Assembly (NCBI GenBank): GCA_964640195.1
Contig: CAZXIC010000003.1
Coordinates: 1 to 64,000, forward strand
Direction: 5' to 3'
Source of the DNA: CAZXIC01 sp964640195
Lineage (GTDB): Archaea; Iainarchaeota; Iainarchaeia; Iainarchaeales; GCA-2688035
Length of the DNA stretch: 64,000 nucleotides
Shown here: positions 40,734 through 49,049 of the stretch, one piece after another
How positions within the stretch are numbered: the stretch's first letter is position 1
Layout of the letters: each line of letters begins with the position of its first letter
The notes under the pieces: generated by a model
The model's database searches: none
What the model was told of the DNA's origin: nothing
The model's input: only the letters and a program-made list of their open reading frames with translations
Translations under genes and position numbers: made by a program

Positions 40734-41522
40734 CTAAAGCAGTTTCCTTATCTCCTTTGACTTGCGCATTGCTGTGTCTAGGCACTGCTCTAACTCGCTG
40801 GCAGCAAAGGAGCCGCTGCCGCCTTTCTGGAAGGCGCAAAAGAGGTCATCCTCTGTTGACGCGCAGCTGAACCTTGCATCCGCTGCCATCTCCTCTGCAA
40901 GTATTGGGTCCAAAACGATTTTGTCAGCAACCTTTGCAAAGGTTGAAAGCAGCGGTTTCCTCTGCAGCTGCAGCTTTCCAGCGTATTCGCCTTTTACCGC
41001 CTTGTCTTCCTCAAGTTTCGGCATCCTTGTTTCAAGCAATGCTGCAAGCGCTGCAATGGCTGATGCGTCGAACAAATTCCCGTCCTGGTTCAGGGTGTAG
41101 ATGTCAATGAAGGCAATCCAGACAAGCTCGCCTTCCTTAACGCAGAGTTTTTTGAAATCAAGGGTTTTGCTTTCCCTGATGCCCCTGTCAACAACCCTGG
41201 CTAGCTCTGTCGCATCTTCTCTTGGCGGACCTGGCTCGAACGCAGGGGAAGCCAGGGGCAGCAACTCTGCCCCCACTATGATTGTACCCTCATCTGGTCT
41301 ATCAGGATACGGCTCGCCCAGAATCATTTTAACTCCCGCAATCACATCGGTTTTTCCAAGCAAGGCTCTTGCGCTGCCATCAGCGTTCTCGCTGATTTTT
41401 TTATCCACCCTTATCGGCCTGTACTCGTCAGGCTTCCTGCCGTCAAGCCGCTTGCCTTCCTTTATTGCGGCAATGGTTTTGTCCGTTCTTAAATCCCAAA
41501 TCGTTTCCTGCATTTTTCTCAC
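40734..41522 (-). CDS. rrp42: Exosome subunit Rrp42
   Basis: Rrp42 is the non-catalytic RNase PH-like subunit that pairs with Rrp41 in the archaeal exosome. The 262-residue protein shows KEGKRLDGRKPDEYRPI (RNase PH signature at residues 21-37), ALLGKTDVIAGVKM and VDRGIRESK. It overlaps the rrp41 stop by four bases, so translation is coupled. Confidence 0.95.
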   Translation of the reverse strand: MRKMQETIWDLRTDKTIAAIKEGKRLDGRKPDEYRPIRVDKKISENADGSARALLGKTDVIAGVKMILGEPYPDRPDEGTIIVGAELLPLASPAFEPGPPREDATELARVVDRGIRESKTLDFKKLCVKEGELVWIAFIDIYTLNQDGNLFDASAIAALAALLETRMPKLEEDKAVKGEYAGKLQLQRKPLLSTFAKVADKIVLDPILAEEMAADARFSCASTEDDLFCAFQKGGSGSFAASELEQCLDTAMRKSKEIRKLL

Positions 41523-42274
41523 CTTCCTTTCCCCGCTTTTCCTTCTTGCTCTGCTTCAACAAATTGTTTCCTCAGCGCTTCCCTCTGGATTTTGTAAACC
41601 TCCTTGCAGCCCTGCAAGCCAAGCTTTACAGCTTTGCTCCACTCGGCCTTTGAAAGCAGGCCGTCCATCTGCAGCAAAACAATCTCCTCCGTTCTGGGGA
41701 GAATTGCCATGGGCATGTCTACGGCGTCTGGAGCATCCTCCTCTTCCTTGTCCAGGTCAAGGATTATTTCCCCGCCGGCCTTTCCAACACCGACCGCTGT
41801 TACAAGGTCCCTCATCGGAATGCCTGCATCAACCAGCGCAACGCTTGCCGCACTCAGCGCGGCAACCCGCGTTCCTGCGTTGCTGTCAAGAATTTCAACA
41901 AACACATCAATCGTGGTGTTTGGAAACCGTTCAAGGAAAATTGCTTTCTCCAAGGCTTCCCCGGAAACCTTGCTTATCTCTATTTCCCTTCTCCCGGGCT
42001 TTGGGTTCTTCCTATCGGGCACACTGAAAGTTGCCATCCTGTAGTGGTACTGCACCAGAGCCTTATAGGGGTTCTGGATGTGCTTTGGCAGGGCCTCCCT
42101 CGGGCCGTATACAGCAGCAAAGACCTTGTTCTGGCCCCACTCAAGGTAAGCACTACCGTCAGCCCTGTTCAGGACCCCTGCCTCAACCTTGATTTCCCGC
42201 AGTTGGTCAAGCTTTCTCCCGTCCAATCTCTTTCCGTTCTTAATGTACTGGATTTCTTCTTTCTTTTTTTTCAT
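41519..42274 (-). CDS. rrp41: Exosome subunit Rrp41 (catalytic RNase PH-like)
   Basis: Rrp41 supplies the phosphorolytic active site of the exosome. The 251-residue protein starts with KNGKRLDGRKLDQLREI, ADGSAYLEWGQNKVFAAVYG and the catalytic ERF region, and has a VDAGIPMRDLVTAVGVG motif (active-site loop). It sits between rrp4 and rrp42 with four-base overlaps. Confidence 0.95.
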   Translation of the reverse strand: MKKKKEEIQYIKNGKRLDGRKLDQLREIKVEAGVLNRADGSAYLEWGQNKVFAAVYGPREALPKHIQNPYKALVQYHYRMATFSVPDRKNPKPGRREIEISKVSGEALEKAIFLERFPNTTIDVFVEILDSNAGTRVAALSAASVALVDAGIPMRDLVTAVGVGKAGGEIILDLDKEEEDAPDAVDMPMAILPRTEEIVLLQMDGLLSKAEWSKAVKLGLQGCKEVYKIQREALRKQFVEAEQEGKAGKGR

Positions 42275-43071
42275 GCGCTCTTCACCTTCTCAGCCTTTTC
42301 ACGTTTTAAAAATCCCTCAACCCTGCTGGTCAAATTGCTTAAATGTGATTCCTTTTCAATAAGCCGCACTGCCCTCACAAACAGCGAAATGTCACCGCCC
42401 TTTGCCCAAACCCAGCCGTTTCTGCCCACAACCAGGCTGCCGCCTGTCCCGCTGCGCAGCACCTGCAGCATTGAGCCGTTTTTTCCAATAATGCGCGGAA
42501 CCTTCACAGGGCTTACCTCAATGACCTCGCCGCCATAAAATACCCTGATGTCATCCAGCTCGGCTTCATTTATCTCGTTCACATCCCTGATGATTGCACT
42601 TATGATGCTGCCCCTCTGCAGCTCATGCCTGACGCTCTCCTTTGAAACAAAAGAGTAATAAATGCTGTTTATGTCAACGATATAGCCCTTGAAAGTTTCG
42701 TTTGCAACTATCCCGACAACCAAATCGCCCTGCTGCGGGATGTATTTCCCATGCAACGGCACAACATATGCAGCGGCTGCCCCAGGATAAGTAATGCCAA
42801 GCGCATCTGCGTAAACCTTTCCGTTTTCAACAAAAACATGTTGCCCAAGCTTTTTTCTCTGCTCTGTCACCAAATCGCCGGGAATAAGGATTTTCTTCTG
42901 CTTGTGCTGCCCTTCATTTCCTTCCTTCCCTGGGCCTTCAGTCCTCTGAACTTCCTTTCCTTCCTTTCCCGGGCTTGCAGTCCTCTGCTCTCCCTTCCCT
43001 GGGCTTGCAGTCCTCTGAACTTCCTTTCTTTTCTCCCCTCGGTCTTCAGTCTTCTGGACTTCCTTTGCCAT
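42271..43071 (-). CDS. rrp4: Exosome subunit Rrp4 with repetitive N-terminus
   Basis: Rrp4 caps the exosome and recruits RNA. The C-terminal two thirds hold an N-terminal domain, S1 domain (VGIVANETFKGYIVDINSIYYS in parts) and KH domain (RIIGKNGSMLQVL). In front of them lies an extra region of about 60 residues with a near-repeated RTASPGKEGKEVQRTE motif (words VQRTASPGK, QRTASPGKEG, VQRTEGPGK), polar and charged. Such a leader is not usual for Rrp4. It overlaps neighbours by four and one bases. Confidence 0.93.
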   Translation of the reverse strand: MAKEVQKTEDRGEKRKEVQRTASPGKGEQRTASPGKEGKEVQRTEGPGKEGNEGQHKQKKILIPGDLVTEQRKKLGQHVFVENGKVYADALGITYPGAAAAYVVPLHGKYIPQQGDLVVGIVANETFKGYIVDINSIYYSFVSKESVRHELQRGSIISAIIRDVNEINEAELDDIRVFYGGEVIEVSPVKVPRIIGKNGSMLQVLRSGTGGSLVVGRNGWVWAKGGDISLFVRAVRLIEKESHLSNLTSRVEGFLKREKAEKVKSA

Positions 43072-43772
43072 TAAACTTCGCCCTCCAAGGTCTTTGTTTC
43101 AACATTTCCGTGGCACAAATGGTTCAGCTCGTTCAAAAAATCCTGCCGCAATCCAGCCGGCAGTTCAACAACAGCTACCAGCGAGCCGTCGCTCTGCCAT
43201 TCTTCCCTCAACAGCTTGTACCTGTGCAGCGCGTTGCTTGCCTTTCCACTGTGCGAAGCAGGCACTTTCACGGCAATCCTGAGCTGCTGCATTGAAATTG
43301 GCAGTATCTTCTTCAGTTCCTTCAAGATGCCGGGCATCTGCTCCTCGACAGACCTTGATTCGTCAATGTGCAGCTTTGCCTCCAGCAAAGCGTTTTCAAT
43401 CCTTTTCGGCGGATGCGGCGCATTGGTCTGCGGGTTCATCGCATTTCTTGCAATGAACTGCACCACTTCCCTCTTTCTTGCCTCCCTCATGGCCCTTCTC
43501 TGCTCTGTCGTAAGCTGGACCTCGCCCTGCACAATTATTTTTTTGGCAATTGCTGGAACATCGGTTGTGCCAAATGCCTTGTTCAATGCCTCAGGGCTCT
43601 GCGTGCTTCCCTTTGCTGCGTCCCTGAAAACAGTTTCAACTGCAAGCAGCTCTGCGCTGCTCACGCTCCCGCCTTTTTTCAAGTGCATAGCCAGGTCTGG
43701 GTCAACCAGAACCTCGAAATGCTCGCCTTGCGAGGCAAGCCTTGCAGTAACCGCTTCCTCCAATTTGACCAT
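43071..43772 (-). CDS. sbds: SBDS ribosome maturation protein (Sdo1)
   Basis: SBDS releases the anti-association factor aIF6 from the large subunit. The 233 residues include the FYSH N-domain (ARLASQGEHFEVLVDPDLA), helices with NKAFGTTDVPAIAKKI, and the C-terminal domain ending LNELNHLCHGNVETKTLEG. ATG 43772 is used; the frame runs to 43802 but the first ten codons give only a hydrophobic tail. The gene is next to rrp4 as usual in archaea. Confidence 0.92.
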   Translation of the reverse strand: MVKLEEAVTARLASQGEHFEVLVDPDLAMHLKKGGSVSSAELLAVETVFRDAAKGSTQSPEALNKAFGTTDVPAIAKKIIVQGEVQLTTEQRRAMREARKREVVQFIARNAMNPQTNAPHPPKRIENALLEAKLHIDESRSVEEQMPGILKELKKILPISMQQLRIAVKVPASHSGKASNALHRYKLLREEWQSDGSLVAVVELPAGLRQDFLNELNHLCHGNVETKTLEGEV

Positions 43773-43798
43773 GAAAAGAAAAACTCCTGCTAAAAAAA

Positions 43799-44524
43799 TC
43801 ATTTTTTCCCTAAAACAGACTTAAGCCTTTGCTTTCCAATCCTCTCAAAATTCCTGCCACGCTCAATCAAAGCAAAATCAAGCCTATTGACATCCAGCTT
43901 TTCCTTCTCACCCAAGCCCCTCCCGAGCGCCTTCAGCAGCAAGGCTATTCCCTCGTCTAGGGGCAGGTTCTCCTTGTATTCCCGCTCAAACAGCTTCATT
44001 GCCTCTTTCTTTCCCTTGCCTATTGCAATCGCGTTGTACTCGGCCAGCGCACCACTCGGCTCTGTTTCAAAAAGCCTCTTGCCTGACTCGTCCACGCCGC
44101 CGATGATGAAGGAGACGCCGAAAGGCCTCATTCCGGCATACTGTGTAAACAACTGCTTTACAGCACATAATTGCTTGACCAAGGTTTCAACCTGGATTTT
44201 CTCCTCGTAGTACATCCTGTTCTCCTGGCATTCCCGCCTTGCAATCTGAACCAAGCGCCTTGCATCCCCGACCAAGCCGCTGCTTATCGCAGCAATGTGC
44301 TCATCTGCCTTGAACAGCTTTTCAATGCTTTCAGGCAAAATAAGCCTGCTCGTCACTTTCTTGTCGGCTCCGAACAAAACGCCGTTGTTGTAGACAAGCG
44401 CAGTTCCCGTTGTCCCCTGCTCAACGATTTTGCTTGCGTACTCCACCTGGTACAGCCTGCCGTCAGGGCTGAACATTGTTGCAACCCTGTCGTATGCGCT
44501 GCTTCTCTTGGAAACTGGATACAT
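43799..44524 (-). CDS. psmA: 20S proteasome alpha subunit
   Basis: Alpha rings gate the archaeal 20S proteasome. The 241-residue protein starts YPVSKRSSAYDRVATMFSPDGRLYQVEYA (split: SAYDRVATMFSPDGRLYQVE), the conserved N-terminal gate and YD-RLFQVEYA helix. Then GTTGTALVYNNGVLFGADKKVTSRL and SFIIGGVD follow. The usual length is kept. It stands between rnp2 and sbds. Confidence 0.96.
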   Translation of the reverse strand: MYPVSKRSSAYDRVATMFSPDGRLYQVEYASKIVEQGTTGTALVYNNGVLFGADKKVTSRLILPESIEKLFKADEHIAAISSGLVGDARRLVQIARRECQENRMYYEEKIQVETLVKQLCAVKQLFTQYAGMRPFGVSFIIGGVDESGKRLFETEPSGALAEYNAIAIGKGKKEAMKLFEREYKENLPLDEGIALLLKALGRGLGEKEKLDVNRLDFALIERGRNFERIGKQRLKSVLGKK

Positions 44525-44611
44525 GAAAGGCCCTCAACAAGCGAATTTTCTTCTTTTCCCCTACTTTTATATCTTGAACTGCGTAAGTTATAAAAATGTT
44601 CCCAACGCTTC

Positions 44612-44941
44612 CTATTTTGCCCGCAGTTTGCGCAAAGTACCGCTTGCCAGAAGGGTTTTTGGCTCAAATTCTTCGGGAATGCCCATGAGGGCGCTTTTCA
44701 CTCTTTCTTGGTTTCCAGCCCTGCACCTTACAATGCCCTTTCCTGTTTCAGGGCTGAACTCAATGAACCAGACACCAACTACCTTCCTCTCCTCTGGTGA
44801 AAAGCAGCCTATAACCAAATCAAAAGCCTGCTTTGCTGTTTTGCACGAATAGGGCTTGAGCTGGAACAAAAGATAGCGCCTTTTAGGACGCTTGCTCTTC
44901 TTTGGAAGCTTCCTCTTCACAGGGTGCTTTTCTTTGCTCAT
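44612..44941 (-). CDS. rnp2: RNase P protein component Rnp2 (Pop5)
   Basis: Pop5 is a protein subunit of archaeal RNase P that supports tRNA 5' processing. The 109-residue product begins with a basic region, then RRYLLFQLKP and ends with a helix that includes SALMGIPEEFEPKTLLASGTLRKL, typical for Pop5. Its start overlaps the stop of a tiny ORF (ATGA). The usual partner Rpp30 is not found upstream. Confidence 0.85.
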   Translation of the reverse strand: MSKEKHPVKRKLPKKSKRPKRRYLLFQLKPYSCKTAKQAFDLVIGCFSPEERKVVGVWFIEFSPETGKGIVRCRAGNQERVKSALMGIPEEFEPKTLLASGTLRKLRAK

Positions 44942-45045
44942 AGCAATTCACTTAAATCCCTGCTTGCCTTTGCCTTTCTGAAAAGCTCTTCCTCCAATTG
45001 CCCATTGCTGTCAAGAAGAATTAGGGAAAAAGAATTAAAAAACAA
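44938..45045 (-). CDS. Very short ORF in the place of rpp30
   Basis: Between the eL15 stop (45051) and the Rnp2 ATG (44941) a 35-codon frame reads LFFNSFSLILLDSNGQLEEELFRKAKASRDLSELL (start TTG; split: LILLDSNGQLEEELFR and KAKASRDLSELL). Its TGA overlaps the Rnp2 ATG as ATGA, the sign of coupled translation. In related operons an rpp30 gene lies here, so the ORF may be a vestige of it, or just spacer. Confidence 0.3.
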   Translation of the reverse strand: MFFNSFSLILLDSNGQLEEELFRKAKASRDLSELL

Positions 45046-45050
45046 CTAAT

Positions 45051-45656
45051 TTACTTCGCCTGCCTGTCGTGCGCCCTGAGCGAGGGTCTTACTTTCTCTG
45101 CACCTTTGCCTCTTGAGCGCAGGCCCCTGCTTCTCTTGCCCCTTGATGTAAGGCCCCTAAAAGCCCTGCCCCTGTGCTTTTGGCTGCAAATCCAGTTCAG
45201 CTCCTTGTCTGCCCTTATTTCCGGTGCCTGCGGGTCAACCAGAATCACTTCAAAGTAGCGGTTTTTTCCGTCTTCGCCAATGAAATAGCTGTTCAGCACC
45301 TCACAGTTCCTGTACCTGCGTGATGCGCGCTGTTCTGCGATTGCCTGCGTGTTCAAGCGCCTTGTCAGCCTTTTTACGCCCATCCTTTTTGGCCTTCGCC
45401 CTGAAACAGGTCTCTTGTGCTTTCCGCTGCCCTTTCTGATCCTGACCCTCACGACAACAAAGCCCTTCTTTGCCTTGTAGCCGAGGTTTCTTGCCCTTGC
45501 GATGTTGGTTGGCTTGTCCAGCCTGACAACTGCCTTGCGCTCCTTCCTGAAGCCAATCAGCCTGCCCCTCTGCAGCTTTCCATAATCATACTCGGCGCTT
45601 TTCTCGCCCTTGAATTCGCGCTGGAATGTTTCCTGAATTGCCTTTGCCGCACCCAT
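45051..45656 (-). CDS. rpl15e: Ribosomal protein eL15
   Basis: Large subunit protein. The 201-residue protein has RLIGFRKERKAVVRLDKPTNIARARNLGYKAKKG (parts: RLIGFRKERKAVVRLDKPTN) and a strongly basic C-terminal half with EVILVDPQAPEIRADKELNWICSQKHRGRAFRGLTS, the eL15 core. It heads the superoperon: all genes from here to the DHH phosphoesterase run on the minus strand. Confidence 0.95.
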   Translation of the reverse strand: MGAAKAIQETFQREFKGEKSAEYDYGKLQRGRLIGFRKERKAVVRLDKPTNIARARNLGYKAKKGFVVVRVRIRKGSGKHKRPVSGRRPKRMGVKRLTRRLNTQAIAEQRASRRYRNCEVLNSYFIGEDGKNRYFEVILVDPQAPEIRADKELNWICSQKHRGRAFRGLTSRGKRSRGLRSRGKGAEKVRPSLRAHDRQAK

Positions 45657-45751
45657 AAAAAACCCGCTTCAAACAGAAATAAAAGAAGTAATAAGGCAGT
45701 AATGTTTAATAAGGATTTAATTAATGCAAGGTTTTTTTAAAGGTTATCAGA

Positions 45752-46690
45752 ATGCAGCGAAAATGCGTTCAATGCGGCAAAAAGGCGGTAATTCGCCTCT
45801 CCTACGGTCCGCACCGCTTCTGCAGACAGCACTTTCTTCACTTCTTTGAGAAACGCGTTAGGAGGACAGTCAGGGAGAACAGGCTTGTGCAGGGCAGGGA
45901 GAAGCTGGTTGTGGCGTGCTCAGGAGGTAAGGACAGCAGCGTTGCCCTCTACCTGGTCAACAAAATCTTTGGGAAAAGCAATCCAGTGGAAGCGCTCTTG
46001 GTTGACGAGGGCATCCCCGGATACAGGGACAGGGCGCTTGCAATTGCGGGGCAAAACTGCAGGAAGTGGGGTGTTCCTTTCAACCTGGTTTCTTTCAGGC
46101 AGGAATTCGGCTTCACGATGTTGGACGTAGCGAGAAAAACAGGCGCAAGGAAAAGGCTGGGAAGCACCTGCGCATTCTGCGGCGTGCTGAGGAGAAGGCT
46201 TTTGAACCGCTATGCAAAGGAAATGGGTGCGGCTAAGCTTGTTACTGGGCACAACCTGGATGATGAAGTACAGGGGATTCTGATGAACGTTTTTGACGCG
46301 GACACGGCGCGCTACGCAAGGCTTGGGCCAATTGTTGGCTGGAAAAAAGCAGAAGGGTTTGTGCCGAGAATAAAGCCGCTGTACGAATGCCCGGAAAAAG
46401 ACGTTATTGCCTTTGCGAAAATGCAGGGAATCCGCTACTACAAGGGAAAGCCCTGCCCGTTCAAGTGGCAGGCAAAGAGAAACGACTTCAGGGAGATGCT
46501 CAAAAGATTTGAGGCAAAGTACCCTGGAACAATGTTCAGCATCCTGAGCTTCTTCAAGCAGACAAAGCCGATTGTTGAAAAAGCAGGGGCAAGGGAACGA
46601 GGGCTGAATGCGTGCAGCAAATGCGGCGAACCCGCGAGTGGAAAGATTTGCCCTGTCTGCAAGATGGTTGAACTGATTAATAAAAAGTGA
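45752..46690 (+). CDS. ttuA: TtuA-like tRNA 2-thiolation ATPase (PP-loop)
   Basis: TtuA/TtcA-family enzymes activate tRNA uridines for thiolation. The 312-residue protein has N-terminal CVQCGKKAVI and C-terminal CSKCGEPASGKICPVCK zinc fingers, a PP-loop SGGKDS (about residue 54) and the CAFCG and GHNLDDEVQ motifs (in parts) typical of the 2-thiouridine group with a [4Fe-4S] cluster. It is divergent from eL15. Confidence 0.88.
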   Translation: MQRKCVQCGKKAVIRLSYGPHRFCRQHFLHFFEKRVRRTVRENRLVQGREKLVVACSGGKDSSVALYLVNKIFGKSNPVEALLVDEGIPGYRDRALAIAGQNCRKWGVPFNLVSFRQEFGFTMLDVARKTGARKRLGSTCAFCGVLRRRLLNRYAKEMGAAKLVTGHNLDDEVQGILMNVFDADTARYARLGPIVGWKKAEGFVPRIKPLYECPEKDVIAFAKMQGIRYYKGKPCPFKWQAKRNDFREMLKRFEAKYPGTMFSILSFFKQTKPIVEKAGARERGLNACSKCGEPASGKICPVCKMVELINKK

Positions 46691-46691
46691 A

Positions 46692-46796
46692 TGGGCCCGG
46701 GGAGAGTCGAACTCCCGACCTTCACCATGTCAAGGTGACGTCATTAATGGACTCTCTTCACAAGCGAACAAGAGCTAACCACTAGACCACGGGCCC
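46692..46796 (-). tRNA. tRNA-Val(GAC) with insertion in the D-loop
   Basis: Acceptor GGGCCCG pairs with CGGGCCC, the anticodon stem is TCACC/GGTGA around TTGACAT (anticodon GAC), and the T-arm is GGGAG/CTCCC. The total length is 105 instead of about 73. The extra 32 bases sit between GTCTAGTGGTTA and TGACG, in the D-loop, and form a CTCTT/AAGAG hairpin. This is an intron at a non-canonical position. The tRNA-Val(UAC) at 48503 shows the uninterrupted form of the same D-arm. Confidence 0.88.
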
Positions 46797-46841
46797 AAAA
46801 AATGTTTTTTACTTTTAAGAATTTGTTGCAGGGGAAAGTAT

Positions 46842-48377
46842 TTAAGGTTTCTTTTTCTCCGTCAACCTTTCCAGCGCAATGCCCATCTCTTTTGCAAAGT
46901 TGCGTTCGAATGCGTCAAGCTCGGCAATCTTCTCATCAATTTTCTTAGTCCTCAAAATGATTTGCTGTTCGCTTGACGCAGCCGTTTCATTCATTTTTTT
47001 GATTGCGGCGTTGAATTTTTTCACATTGTATTGGATTGCCTTGATGAACTGCTGCTTGAACTGCTGCAATTGCTGCATCTGCTGGTTGAACTGCTCTGGC
47101 TTGAACTCCTTCTTCACTGCCTCCTGGAGCTTGTCGAGCGAGACAAGCCTCTCCCTTATCTGCTGCTCCAGGGCGGCTTTGCTTGTCTGGAATCCCTGCA
47201 GCTGGGCAATTGTTTCTTTATCCAACCCGGCTTTCTTCCCCTCAAGCCCTTTCTCGATTTTTGCAGCAACATCTCTTGCAAGCCCTTCCACAATCTCTGA
47301 TTCAAGCTGCAGCGTCTTGTTGACCCTTTCATCTATGTCCTTGAGCTTCTTTTCCGCTTCGTCCAAAAGCTGCTGTACGTTGCTCTTTTCCTTAATCAGC
47401 GCTGCATTCATTTGAACGACCAACTGCTGCTGTGTTTTGCCAACTTCCTGCAGCTTTGCCGCCAGCGCCTCTTCCTGCACTTTCCTTCTCTGCTTCTCAT
47501 TCCGCAGGCTTTCAATACTGTTCTCTATCTCCCTGCTCGTTTCCCTCATCTCCCTGAGCTTTGCCTCAATCATTCCAACAAAGGCCTTTGCCTTTGACTC
47601 AATTTCACTGTCAACCTTGCTTACCAACAGCGTCCTCTGGCTGTCAAACAAGACCCTTATTTTATCCAGCTCTCTTTTTGTGGCTGCTTGAACTTTCTTA
47701 TCCAAAACCGCGTCAATATCCTGCCTCAGTTCCTTCATTTCCCTCAAGCGGTTGTTGACTGCCGTGAGAATCCCTTTCTCCCACAGCTTGCTTAAATCAA
47801 GTGTCTCAATTTTTTTCTCACTCTTTTCTTCTGGAACTGCCTTTGGCTTTTCTTTCCCGCGCTCAACAGCAGCTGGTTCCTTCTCCCCTTCACTCTTTGC
47901 GGCAGTCGGCAGCTTCTCTTCCCTCTTTGCGGCAGTCGGCAGCTTCTTTTCCCTCTCTCCAATTTCTCTTTTCCCTTTTTCCCCCCTTTCCACTTCTTCT
48001 CCGCTGTAACTGATTTCCCCCAACATTTCTTCGGTCTTGGCAGCCTCTTCCTTCTCCGGCTCCACAAACTCTTCTGCCAGCTCCTCTGTCATCGCCTCAC
48101 TTTTTTTGGCAATTCTGGGCTTCGCTACTGCTTCACTCCTTTTTTTCTCCCGCGCCCTAAAAAACCTTTCAAATCTCCGCGACTTTTCTTTCTTCTCCCC
48201 TGGCTTGACAGGGGCTGGTTTTTTCCCAGCAGTTCTCTTGGCCTCTTTGATTAACATGAGCGCCTCTGGCTTGCTTACGCCGACGTCAGCCAAATTGGTC
48301 ACTATTTCTTCCTTGCTTACATGCAGGGCAAACAGCTTCCTGATACTTTCAAGCAGAATCTGCTTTTTGCTCGACAT
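46842..48377 (-). CDS. Long coiled-coil protein with N-terminal helical domain
   Basis: The 511-residue protein starts with a short helical segment (LLESIRKLFALHVSKEEIV, TNLADVGVSKPEALMLI) and then a Lys/Glu-rich disordered region with repeats (LPTAAKREEKLPTAAKSEG, in residues about 150-170). The last 300 residues are coiled coil (for example KLKDIDERVNKTLQLESEIV). It resembles SMC-like or flagellar/pilus accessory coiled-coil proteins, but no family is recognised. It lies alone between two tRNA genes. Confidence 0.6.
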   Translation of the reverse strand: MSSKKQILLESIRKLFALHVSKEEIVTNLADVGVSKPEALMLIKEAKRTAGKKPAPVKPGEKKEKSRRFERFFRAREKKRSEAVAKPRIAKKSEAMTEELAEEFVEPEKEEAAKTEEMLGEISYSGEEVERGEKGKREIGEREKKLPTAAKREEKLPTAAKSEGEKEPAAVERGKEKPKAVPEEKSEKKIETLDLSKLWEKGILTAVNNRLREMKELRQDIDAVLDKKVQAATKRELDKIRVLFDSQRTLLVSKVDSEIESKAKAFVGMIEAKLREMRETSREIENSIESLRNEKQRRKVQEEALAAKLQEVGKTQQQLVVQMNAALIKEKSNVQQLLDEAEKKLKDIDERVNKTLQLESEIVEGLARDVAAKIEKGLEGKKAGLDKETIAQLQGFQTSKAALEQQIRERLVSLDKLQEAVKKEFKPEQFNQQMQQLQQFKQQFIKAIQYNVKKFNAAIKKMNETAASSEQQIILRTKKIDEKIAELDAFERNFAKEMGIALERLTEKKKP

Positions 48378-48502
48378 TCAGGAAATAAAATAGTTTAAAG
48401 TGAATAAAAAGGTTATCTTGGTGTCAAGTAAAGTCCAAAAGGGCGAAAACGTTTCCGCTGCGGGTAGATATTAAAATAGTTTTCTGCCCAAAAAATGGAT
48501 AG

Positions 48503-48574
48503 GGGCTCGTGGTCTAGTGGCATGACATCACCCTTACAAGGTGAGGGTCGCCGGTTCGATTCCGGCCGGGCCCA
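48503..48574 (+). tRNA. tRNA-Val(UAC)
   Basis: Acceptor GGGCTCG pairs with CGGGCCC (one T-G wobble), the anticodon loop CTTACAA gives UAC, and the T-arm GCCGG/CCGGC is complete with discriminator A at 48574. There is no intron. It is the second Val tRNA of the window. Confidence 0.95.
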
Positions 48575-48609
48575 AAAAAAGCAGTAAAGAAAAAAACATT
48601 TGGAGACAA

Positions 48610-48754
48610 TGGACCCTGCGAGATTCGAACTCGCGATTTCCACCACACTGGAGCCGCAACGTGTTTTTTATAAGCGAATAATTTTTTGCAGTGCTTTTTT
48701 TTAAAGGCTTGAAGGCTCTGCCAAGGTGGCGTCCTACCGCTAGACTAAGGGCCC
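48610..48754 (-). tRNA. tRNA-Ala(GGC) with a long intron
   Basis: On the minus strand, GGGCCCT and AGGGTCC close the acceptor with the G3-U70 pair that identifies tRNA-Ala, and the discriminator is A. The D-arm GTCT/GGAC, anticodon stem CCACC/GGTGG and T-arm GCGAG/CTCGC are complete. The anticodon loop begins TTGGCA (GGC). About 73 bases lie between anticodon position 37 and the 3' half, with A/T-rich parts, making an intron at the canonical place. Confidence 0.9.
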
Positions 48755-48824
48755 TTAAATGAACTGTTTGTTGGGTAAGCAATAAAAAATGTGAAGGTTT
48801 GGCAAAATAGAAATAGAATTGCCT

Positions 48825-49043
48825 TCAGGAGCTGATGAATATTACGTTGTCGCCCCTCACCATCAGCTTGCCGTACTTTGTTTTAAGCTGCCCCTTGTCC
48901 AGCTCTTCCGCGTTTTCCATGACAAGATTCAGGTGCACGTCAAACGCTTTGAGCGTTCCCCTGATAGTAACATCGCCCTTCAGAACCACAAGGATTTCCT
49001 TGCCTATTGCCTCGTTCAGCATGTCAAAAGGCCTGTTAGCCAT
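48825..49043 (-). CDS. Lsm (Sm-like archaeal) protein
   Basis: The 72-residue protein has an Sm1 region (GKEILVVLKGDVTIRGTLKAFDVHLNLVMENAEEL in parts) and Sm2 (GKLMVRGDNVIFISS). SmAP proteins form heptameric rings that bind U-rich RNA and are near-universal in archaea. It is followed by the MinD-like gene with six bases between, in the same direction (MinD is upstream). Confidence 0.92.
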   Translation of the reverse strand: MANRPFDMLNEAIGKEILVVLKGDVTIRGTLKAFDVHLNLVMENAEELDKGQLKTKYGKLMVRGDNVIFISS

Positions 49044-49049
49044 TGTAAA

